A stretch of DNA of 5,427 nt, from assembly GCA_030616565.1 (NCBI GenBank), contig JAUWXC010000063.1, positions 1 to 5,427 of the forward strand, written 5' to 3'. Position 1 is the first letter of the stretch. Each line of letters opens with the position of its first letter. This stretch comes from Methanocellales archaeon. GTDB lineage: Archaea > Halobacteriota > UBA148 > JAUWXC01. The translations under genes were made by a program, and so were the position numbers. The notes beneath the pieces are model-generated. The model saw only the letters and a program-made list of their open reading frames with translations. It searched no databases and was not told the origin of the DNA. Below, piece by piece: positions 1-5,427 of this stretch.

Positions 1-351
1 AACGATATGATGGTGAATGGGATTCAAACCGCCAGGTCCCAGGTGTATCACAAATTTGTTCCTTACCAACCACCTTCGACATGGCGCAAACTTGGGCGGG
101 CAAAATCGGCAAGGACGATACGGGATTCTGTAGCAGCCAAGATAGGAAAGCACTGTCATGTATCGCAGCGCTATGCCCGCTCTGACCTGATTTCATTTTT
201 CAAAATACTCTTCAAGGACGTTGAGCATGCTGTCAGAATTTCTGCACTGCTAGATCTGAATCCTGAAGAAATAGCATTCCTGCTGGGTGCCAAGTCCGAT
301 GCCAAGGACGTGAAAAATGTGTTCGATGCGGCTAGAAAACAGATAGGGTAA
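1..351 (+). CDS. rfcL: Replication factor C large subunit (clamp loader), C-terminal part, 5' end cut by window edge
   Basis: This is the tail of the archaeal clamp loader large subunit, which with the small RFC subunits opens the PCNA ring and loads it on primed DNA using ATP. The frame is open to the first base (AAC GAT then ATG ATG), so the Met at position 7 is not a true start. The 116 residues seen match the C-terminal collar region of archaeal RFC-L: 'GIQTAR' (7-12), 'YQPPSTWRKLGR' (22-33), 'RDSVAAKIGKHCH' (41-53), 'RYARSDL' (57-63) and 'LDLNPEEIAFLLG' (84-96). The AAA+ ATPase part with Walker motifs would lie upstream. RFC-L is usually about 480 residues or more, so only about a fifth is here. 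It ends at 'FDAARKQIG' without the charged linker and PIP-box tail seen in many relatives. The assignment rests on remembered family wording; no competing family fits as well. The gene faces truA tail to tail. Confidence 0.85.
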   Translation, partial: NDMMVNGIQTARSQVYHKFVPYQPPSTWRKLGRAKSARTIRDSVAAKIGKHCHVSQRYARSDLISFFKILFKDVEHAVRISALLDLNPEEIAFLLGAKSDAKDVKNVFDAARKQIG

Positions 352-371
352 GGGGTAGAGTTCTAAATGAC

Positions 372-1181
372 CTAATCCCCTATAGCATCCCTCATATCTT
401 TAAGCACCTCTGCTACGATGCCATGGAAAAGACGTCCATCCTGGAGTTCCCTTCTCGCTCTCTTTTTAGCGTACTTATCCGCCGTAAAGGAGAGCCCGGT
501 ATAATTCACCTTTCTCAGTATCAAGCCAAAAGGGGGAGCAGGCTCTATGCCCTCCTCGTATTTGTCTGGCTCCAGCATGTCCTTTAGCCATACCTCGTCT
601 CTTGCACCAGCGCCTACCATGCTCAATCCGGTTACGATCTTTCGCGCCATGTGTTGTGCAAAGCTGTTGGCAACGATGTCCATTATTATGAACGGTCCGG
701 CCACCCTGATTTCGATACGTTTTACGGTGCGTTTTGTGCTTTTATCTTCGTCCTTCGTCGCAAAATTCGCAAAGTCATGAGTGCCAACCAACAACTCGGA
801 TGCGTGTCTCATCTTTGAAATCTCCAGCCCCTTGCCATACAAGATGTACCTATACTCTCTGCTAATTGCCTTTCGTCTCGGATCAAACGTCCTTGAGACT
901 CTTGCTGTTGCCCATACCCATATGTCATCTGGCAACTCACTATTTATGATTCTGGGCGTTACCAGATCTGACGTTGTATTAAATGCGACCACCTGTTCCA
1001 GTGCATGCACTCCTCTGTCCGTCCTTCCAGAGTCCGAGTAATTTGCCTTTTTCGGATCGTTAAAAATGCCCAACTTTTTCAGCGCTTTGAACAACGTTCC
1101 TTCGACAGTCGGTACGTCTGGCTGAACCTGAAAGCCGTAGTACCTATCCCCTAAATACGCCAATTTAAGCGCAACTCGCAA
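372..1181 (-). CDS. truA: tRNA pseudouridine(38-40) synthase TruA
   Basis: TruA converts uridines 38-40 in the tRNA anticodon stem-loop to pseudouridine in the cytoplasm. The 269-residue product matches the usual length (E. coli about 270). Visible landmarks in order are 'LAYLGDRYYGFQVQP' (8-21), the catalytic motif 'SGRTDRGVHA' (51-60) with nucleophile Asp55, 'FDPRRKAISREYRYIL' (99-114), 'GTHDFANF' (133-140), 'SFAQHMARKIV' (173-183) with the conserved Arg180, and 'APPFGLILRKVNY' (215-227). A Lys/Arg-rich tail of about 40 residues follows, which I take to be lineage-specific. The start is TTG: a TAA stop in the same frame lies directly before it, GGAGG sits 7 nt upstream, and the next Met is residue 124, too late to keep the active site. 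The gene diverges from carA and converges on rfcL with 20 bp between stops, so it is probably transcribed alone or with genes beyond the window only via read-through. The two small + strand frames inside it are shadows. Confidence 0.95.
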   Translation of the reverse strand: MRVALKLAYLGDRYYGFQVQPDVPTVEGTLFKALKKLGIFNDPKKANYSDSGRTDRGVHALEQVVAFNTTSDLVTPRIINSELPDDIWVWATARVSRTFDPRRKAISREYRYILYGKGLEISKMRHASELLVGTHDFANFATKDEDKSTKRTVKRIEIRVAGPFIIMDIVANSFAQHMARKIVTGLSMVGAGARDEVWLKDMLEPDKYEEGIEPAPPFGLILRKVNYTGLSFTADKYAKKRARRELQDGRLFHGIVAEVLKDMRDAIGD

Positions 1182-1188
1182 TTACACG

Positions 1189-1193
1189 CCTCC
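1189..1193 (-). promoter_or_regulatory. Ribosome binding site of truA
   Basis: The - strand reads GGAGG, 7 nt before the TTG codon at 1181-1179. This is a perfect core match to the archaeal anti-Shine-Dalgarno sequence at good spacing, and it decides in favour of the TTG start. A TAA immediately before TTG excludes an earlier start in this frame. Confidence 0.8.
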
Positions 1194-1269
1194 AACTCGC
1201 ACTCATCCCTACTTTTATCTATACCTTTTCCATAATTGTCGTAAAGTATTAAGCGTTTGTCTGGCATGT
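1194..1269. promoter_or_regulatory. Divergent truA/carA intergenic region with probable promoters on both strands
   Basis: This is the only space available for the promoters of the two divergently transcribed genes. It is clearly richer in A+T than the flanking coding DNA. Candidate archaeal TATA boxes for carA (+ strand) are TTTTATCTATA at 1213-1223 and AAAGTATTAA at 1243-1252. For truA (- strand), candidates are TTAATACTTT (complement of 1243-1252) and TATAGATA (complement of 1216-1223), the latter preceded by the purine-rich GAAAAGG that could act as a BRE. None is a perfect TTTATATA consensus, so which box serves which gene is uncertain. I see no convincing operator palindrome, riboswitch or attenuator hairpin. 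Confidence 0.45.
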
Positions 1270-1271
1270 AT

Positions 1272-1277
1272 GAGAGG
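1272..1277 (+). promoter_or_regulatory. Probable ribosome binding site of carA
   Basis: GAGAGG, with core GAGG at 1274-1277, ends 7 nt before the ATG at 1285. The alternative in-frame ATG at 1270 has no such site in front of it and would need leaderless translation. This favours the 1285 start. Confidence 0.5.
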
Positions 1278-1284
1278 ACGCGGA

Positions 1285-2364
1285 ATGAAAGCGGTACTAG
1301 GACTTGAGGATGGAACGGTCGTCAAGGGAAGGGGTTTTGGCGCAGAGGGAATTGCTACAGGGGAGCTGGTTTTTGCAACGTCTTACACTGGCTATGAAGA
1401 GGCGCTGACAGACCCATCATATAAAGGCCAGATCCTGATGCTAACGTATCCGCTCATCGGAAACTACGGCGTCAGTTATGAGAATTTTCAATCTGATGGA
1501 ATAAAAGCCGAAGGTTTTGTTGTAAGAGAGGTTTGTGATCATCCATCGCATCCCAAATCGAAGAGTACGCTTCACAAATTCTTAGAAAAGGAGGGCATCC
1601 CCGGTATCTGTAATGTAGACACGAGGATGCTCACAATACTTACACGAAAAAGAGGAACTATGAGAGCTGCATTAATCACAGGAGATGATGATGGTGAGAG
1701 GGCCGTTGAGCTTGCTAGAGAGCAAAAACCCATCTCTGAACTAGATTTAATTTCTAAAGTGACATGTGCTGAGCCGTATCAAATCAAAGGGCGCGGAAAG
1801 CGCTTTGTCGTGATGGACCTGGGAGTCAAGCGAAGTATCCTATCTGGTCTAAGTCAAGGGGGTGCCGATATCGTCGTCGTTCCGGCTGATGCTACTCCAA
1901 CGCAGATTCAAGAGTACGAGCCAGACGCGTTGCTACTATCCAACGGACCAGGTGACCCCATGCAGGCAAATAATGCCATTTCAGTCGTCAGAGAGTTAGT
2001 TGATGAGATACCAGTGTTCGGCATCTGTCTGGGTCATCAGATCATTTCGCTCGCTCTTGGTGCAAGGACATACAAGATGAAATTCGGTCATAGGGGTGCG
2101 AATCAACCCGTCAAGGTTCTGGATTCCGGCATCGTCTACATCACATCGCAGAATCATGGGTTTGCCGTGGACCCAGATTCGTTGGATGGAACAGGGTTGC
2201 ACATTACGCAAATCAACGCAAATGATGGCACAGTAGAGGGGCTAGAGCATGACACTCTCCCCATCTTAAGCGTTCAATACCATCCAGAGGCATCACCAGG
2301 CCCATTAGATACGGGGTTCTTGTTTGATAGATTCATAAAAATAGTGGAGGAGGGTAATGCCTAA
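1285..2364 (+). CDS. carA: Carbamoyl phosphate synthetase small subunit (glutaminase), CarA
   Basis: CarA hydrolyses glutamine and passes the ammonia through an internal tunnel to CarB for carbamoyl phosphate synthesis in the cytoplasm. Numbering from the ATG at 1285 gives 359 residues, close to the usual 360-380. The N-terminal small-chain domain carries 'TSYTGYEEALTDPSY' (32-46). The C-terminal class I glutamine amidotransferase domain has 'LLLSNGPGDP' (216-225), the nucleophile elbow 'GICLGHQ' with Cys248, 'TSQNHGFAV' (287-295), and 'HPEASPGP' with the catalytic His333 and Glu335. The triad is complete, so glutaminase activity is expected. An in-frame ATG at 1270 would add MRGRG; I prefer 1285 because homologues as I recall them begin near 'MKAVLGLEDG' and because GAGG lies 7 nt upstream. 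A third ATG at 1266 is out of frame. The gene is first in the carAB operon, overlaps carB by 8 bp, and is transcribed away from truA. Confidence 0.97.
   Translation: MKAVLGLEDGTVVKGRGFGAEGIATGELVFATSYTGYEEALTDPSYKGQILMLTYPLIGNYGVSYENFQSDGIKAEGFVVREVCDHPSHPKSKSTLHKFLEKEGIPGICNVDTRMLTILTRKRGTMRAALITGDDDGERAVELAREQKPISELDLISKVTCAEPYQIKGRGKRFVVMDLGVKRSILSGLSQGGADIVVVPADATPTQIQEYEPDALLLSNGPGDPMQANNAISVVRELVDEIPVFGICLGHQIISLALGARTYKMKFGHRGANQPVKVLDSGIVYITSQNHGFAVDPDSLDGTGLHITQINANDGTVEGLEHDTLPILSVQYHPEASPGPLDTGFLFDRFIKIVEEGNA
2346..2354 (+). promoter_or_regulatory. Ribosome binding site of carB inside the end of carA
   Basis: GGAGGAGGG lies within the last codons of carA. GGAGG at 2346-2350 leaves 6 nt to the carB ATG at 2357. 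This strong site, together with the overlapping frames, supports the 2357 start and suggests that ribosomes finishing carA reinitiate on carB. Confidence 0.75.
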
Positions 2365-5300
2365 GCGTCTGGATATTAAAAAGGTCTTATTGATTGGCTC
2401 AGGTCCCATTCAAATTGGACAAGCGGCAGAGTTCGATTTTTCCGGTACGCAGGCATGCAAGGCACTGCGAGAAGAGGATGTAAGCGTCGTGCTCGTCAAT
2501 TCAAATCCAGCGACCATTATGACGGATCCTGAGATGGCAGATACGATCTACATCGAGCCTTTACGTGCTGAAATCGTCGCAGAAATAATCGCGAAAGAAC
2601 GACCGGATGGCGTTCTTGCTGGAATGGGCGGGCAGACAGGATTAAACATAACCTCTGAGCTCGCTGAAAGGGGCATCCTTGATAGATATGATGTCCAAGT
2701 TTTAGGCACGCCGCTGGAGGCGATCTATGATACTGAAGATCGGGATAGGTTCAAGCATGCGATGGAGAGCATCGGTGAGAAGGTTCCAAGAAGCAGAGCA
2801 GTCTCGTCGATAGAGGAGGCAGTAGATGTTGCGAGAGAATTGGGGCTCCCCGTGATCGTCAGACCCGCTTATACATTGGGTGGATATGGTAGTTGGGTTG
2901 CCAGGACCGAAGATGAGTTAAAGGTTATTGTGGAAAAAGGGTTAAAGCGCTCCAGGATTCACCAGGTGCTGGTAGAGGAGAGTGTATTGGGCTGGAAGGA
3001 GATCGAGTATGAGGTGATGAGGGATGCAAAGGACACGTGCATCACGGTGTGCAGCATGGAGAACATTGATCCCATGGGCATTCACACCGGCGAATCCATC
3101 GTCGTAGCGCCTGTGCAAACTCTTACCGACAGAGAGCACCAGATGTTGCGGAGTGCTGCCATCAAGATTATCAGAGCGTTGGGCATCGAGGGTGGATGCA
3201 ACATCCAATTTGCGCTCCGGGATGGTGAATACAGGGTTATTGAGGTCAATCCAAGGGTTTCACGTTCATCAGCACTCGCCTCAAAGGCTACGGGATACCC
3301 CATCGCGAGGGTAGCAGCGAAGATAGCAATCGGACTGACGCTGGACGAGATACCAAACGACGTAACCAAGGAAACGCCTGCATCGTTTGAGCCAACCGTG
3401 GACTATACCGTGCTCAAGATACCGAGATGGCCCTTCGATAAGTTCGTTACCGCAGATAGAACTCTCATGACAGCCATGAAGAGCACCGGCGAGGTGATGG
3501 CGATTGGCAGAACTCTTGAGGAGGCATTGCAGAAAGCCGTGCGCTCGCTGGACATAGATATGCAGTTAGGCGATGGCGAATGGAGTGAGGATGAGATGAG
3601 AACGCTGCTCCAGAAACCGACAGATGAACGCTTGTTCGTCATATATTATGCGTTGCGGCACGGGTTTAGCATTGAGGAAATCGCCAGACTGTCGAAGATT
3701 GATCCCTTCTTCATCATGAAGTTCAAGAACGTCATCGACGTGGAGGATGTGTTGAAGAGAGATTTATCCATCGAGACATTGCGCACAGCCAAGCGCATGG
3801 GCTTTACCGATGAGCAAATCGCAGAGCTAACAGGAAAAAAGCGTGAGGAAATCAACGACCTGCGCAGAAAATCCAATATAGGAATTACGTACAAGATGGT
3901 CGATACCTGCGCCGCAGAGTTTGAGGCAAAGACGCCATATTACTACTCAGCATATGAAACACAATGTGAAGCAACGCCATCTAACAGGAAAAAGGTGTTG
4001 ATCATAGGAGCAGGTCCTATCCGCATCGGGCAAGGCATCGAGTTTGACTATTGCACCGTACATGCAGTGCTTGCCCTGCGCGAGGAGGGTATCGAAACTC
4101 ACATCATCAACAACAATCCAGAAACGGTATCCACGGACTACGACACATCTGATAAACTCTTCTTCGAGCCGCTGACGTTAGAGGATGTGATGAACGTGAT
4201 CGAGGTTGAGCGTCCGTATGGAGTGATAGTCCAGTTTGGAGGCCAGACGTCGGTGAATCTCGCTGTCCCACTGGAGCAGGAGCTAAAGCGCCATCATGAT
4301 TTAAAAACGATAATTCTCGGTACTTCTCCCACTTCAATGGATATCGCAGAGGATAGAGATTTGTTCAGCAAACTACTCAAGAGATTGGACATCCCGCAGC
4401 CTGACAGCGGCAGTGCCACCACCCTAGATGGGGCAAAAGAGATCGCCAAGCGGATAGGTTACCCCGTATTAGTTCGCCCGTCATATGTCCTAGGCGGCAG
4501 GGCGATGGAAATCGTATACGATGAGGCAGACATGGAACGATACATGCGCGAAGCCGTCAGGGTGTCGCATGAACATCCGGTGCTGGTGGATCGCTTTCTA
4601 CAAGGCGCAGTTGAGATAGATGTGGATGCCGTTTCGGATGGAAAGGACGTGTTGATAGGAGCCATAATGGAGCACATCGAGGAGGCGGGCATACATTCTG
4701 GTGATTCTGCCTGCGTGATTCCGCCGCAATCGCTCAGTGAAAAAACGCTGCAAACCGTGCGGGATTATGTCAAGCGGATTGCGCTGGCATTGAAGGTCAA
4801 AGGCTTGGTCAACATCCAAATGGCCGTGAAGGCTGATGTAGTTTACGTGCTCGAAGCAAACCCCAGGTCGAGCAGGACGATCCCGTACGTGTCCAAGGCG
4901 ACTGGCATCCCACTGGCGAAGATCGCTGCCAAGGTGATGATAGGACATACGCTCAAGGAGCTGGGCTTCGCTGAAACGCCCAAGATTAAGCAGGTTTCCG
5001 TCAAAGAGGTTGTGCTCCCCTTCGACAAACTGCCAGGCGCAGACCCCATACTGGGTCCAGAAATGAGGAGCACGGGTGAGGTTATGGGCATCGATTATGA
5101 CTTCGCCAGGGCCTTCTTCAAGGCAGAGCTGAGCGCAGATAACGTGCTCCCGACAAAAGGAACGGTGTTTATCTCAGTCAGGGATGAGGACAAATCTGCA
5201 TTGGTAGAGATTGCCAAGAAAATGCAAGACATTGACCTCAAGTTGATCGGTACCGCCGGAACGGCACGCTACCTAAGCGAGCAGGGCATCAAGATAGACG

Positions 5301-5427
5301 TCATCCAAAAGATACATGAGGGCAGCCCGAATGTAACGGATATGATGAGGGGAGGGGGCGTAGACCTGGTCATCAACACTCCCACCTCCAAAGCAGCACT
5401 CAAGGACGGCTATGATATCAGGCGCGC
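2357..5427 (+). CDS. carB: Carbamoyl phosphate synthetase large subunit, CarB, 3' end cut by window edge
   Basis: CarB makes carbamoyl phosphate from bicarbonate, two ATP and CarA-derived ammonia, for pyrimidine and arginine synthesis. The frame stays open for 1023 codons plus two bases; against the usual length of about 1070, roughly 50 residues are missing. The carboxyphosphate half (1 to about 395) begins with 'KKVLLIGSGPIQIGQ' and has Arg169, 'DPMGIHTGES' with His243, and 'EVNPRVSRSSA' with Glu296, Asn298 and Arg300. The oligomerization region (about 396-540) ends near 'DTCAAEFEAKTPYYYS' from about 516. The carbamoyl phosphate half starts near 545 with 'KKVLIIGAGPIRIGQG' and has 'VRPSYVLGGRAMEIVYD' with Arg707 and 'EANPRSSRTIPYVSKATG'. 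'PFDKLPGADP' (888-897) and 'MRSTGEVMG' (903-911) lead into the MGS-like effector domain from about 935, with Lys985 in 'QKIHEG' and Asn1007 in 'INTPTS'. The oddity is the first-half loop, which reads GGYGSW at 175-180 instead of the usual GGxGGG. The frame has no internal stop or frameshift. Confidence 0.97.
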   Translation, partial: MPKRLDIKKVLLIGSGPIQIGQAAEFDFSGTQACKALREEDVSVVLVNSNPATIMTDPEMADTIYIEPLRAEIVAEIIAKERPDGVLAGMGGQTGLNITSELAERGILDRYDVQVLGTPLEAIYDTEDRDRFKHAMESIGEKVPRSRAVSSIEEAVDVARELGLPVIVRPAYTLGGYGSWVARTEDELKVIVEKGLKRSRIHQVLVEESVLGWKEIEYEVMRDAKDTCITVCSMENIDPMGIHTGESIVVAPVQTLTDREHQMLRSAAIKIIRALGIEGGCNIQFALRDGEYRVIEVNPRVSRSSALASKATGYPIARVAAKIAIGLTLDEIPNDVTKETPASFEPTVDYTVLKIPRWPFDKFVTADRTLMTAMKSTGEVMAIGRTLEEALQKAVRSLDIDMQLGDGEWSEDEMRTLLQKPTDERLFVIYYALRHGFSIEEIARLSKIDPFFIMKFKNVIDVEDVLKRDLSIETLRTAKRMGFTDEQIAELTGKKREEINDLRRKSNIGITYKMVDTCAAEFEAKTPYYYSAYETQCEATPSNRKKVLIIGAGPIRIGQGIEFDYCTVHAVLALREEGIETHIINNNPETVSTDYDTSDKLFFEPLTLEDVMNVIEVERPYGVIVQFGGQTSVNLAVPLEQELKRHHDLKTIILGTSPTSMDIAEDRDLFSKLLKRLDIPQPDSGSATTLDGAKEIAKRIGYPVLVRPSYVLGGRAMEIVYDEADMERYMREAVRVSHEHPVLVDRFLQGAVEIDVDAVSDGKDVLIGAIMEHIEEAGIHSGDSACVIPPQSLSEKTLQTVRDYVKRIALALKVKGLVNIQMAVKADVVYVLEANPRSSRTIPYVSKATGIPLAKIAAKVMIGHTLKELGFAETPKIKQVSVKEVVLPFDKLPGADPILGPEMRSTGEVMGIDYDFARAFFKAELSADNVLPTKGTVFISVRDEDKSALVEIAKKMQDIDLKLIGTAGTARYLSEQGIKIDVIQKIHEGSPNVTDMMRGGGVDLVINTPTSKAALKDGYDIRR

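Noticed and set aside
351..381. Possible terminator hairpin between rfcL and truA (AGGGG at 351-355 with CCCCT at 377-381)
   Set aside because: Only five base pairs around a 21-nt loop, partly inside the truA coding end, and no T-run follows. Too weak to call.
547..1041. Two consecutive + strand reading frames antisense to truA
   Set aside because: They lie wholly inside truA, whose protein is conserved throughout. The translations look like no family I know and have no ribosome binding site worth noting. They are antisense shadows.
1194..1284. Riboswitch or attenuator in the carA leader
   Set aside because: The leader is short and A+T-rich, with no stable stem-loop pair or conserved motif that I can see.
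1996..2211. - strand frame of 71 codons within carA
   Set aside because: It overlaps the glutamine amidotransferase domain, including the catalytic Cys region, and has no features of its own.
2357..5000. Internal duplication in CarB (similar 'GPIxIGQ...' blocks near residues 10 and 550)
   Set aside because: This is the well-known ancient duplication of the synthetase large subunit, not a local repeat event.
2942..5091. Many - strand reading frames across carB
   Set aside because: All lie opposite an intact, conserved carB frame. Several share one frame and arise from codon bias on the coding strand; none shows a recognisable domain.

Overview
The window looks like a piece of an archaeal chromosome, most likely from a methanogen-related euryarchaeote (Methanosarcinales/Methanomicrobia-like, possibly a Syntrophoarchaeia/ANME-type lineage). 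The basis is the C-terminal end of an archaeal replication factor C large subunit, an archaeal-type TruA, and a CarA/CarB pair whose wording (for example CarB 'IPRWPFDKF' and 'GGQTGLNITSELAE') resembles what I recall of Methanosarcina-type proteins. Base composition is near 50% GC by eye and even throughout. I see no mobile element, CRISPR array, tRNA, rRNA or other sign of transfer.

Layout: (1) positions 1-351, + strand: the last 116 residues of the clamp-loader large subunit (rfcL), cut by the left edge. (2) Positions 372-1181, - strand: complete truA (tRNA pseudouridine synthase), convergent with rfcL across a 20-bp gap and starting at TTG behind a strong ribosome binding site. (3) About 100 bp between truA and carA that must hold promoters for both divergent units. 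(4) Positions 1285-2364, + strand: complete carA, the glutaminase subunit of carbamoyl phosphate synthetase. (5) Positions 2357-5427, + strand: carB, the large synthetase subunit, overlapping carA by 8 bp and cut by the right edge about 50 residues before its expected end.

How the genes work together: carA and carB form an operon encoding the two subunits of glutamine-dependent carbamoyl phosphate synthetase, which supplies carbamoyl phosphate to pyrimidine and arginine synthesis. Overlapping reading frames and a strong internal ribosome binding site fit coupled, balanced translation. truA (tRNA modification) and rfcL (replication) are housekeeping genes with no direct functional tie to carAB.

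I found no previously undescribed system. The points most worth a second look are an altered glycine-rich loop in the first ATP-grasp half of CarB (GGYGSW where GGxGGG is usual), an RFC large subunit that ends without the usual PCNA-binding tail, and the TTG start of truA.
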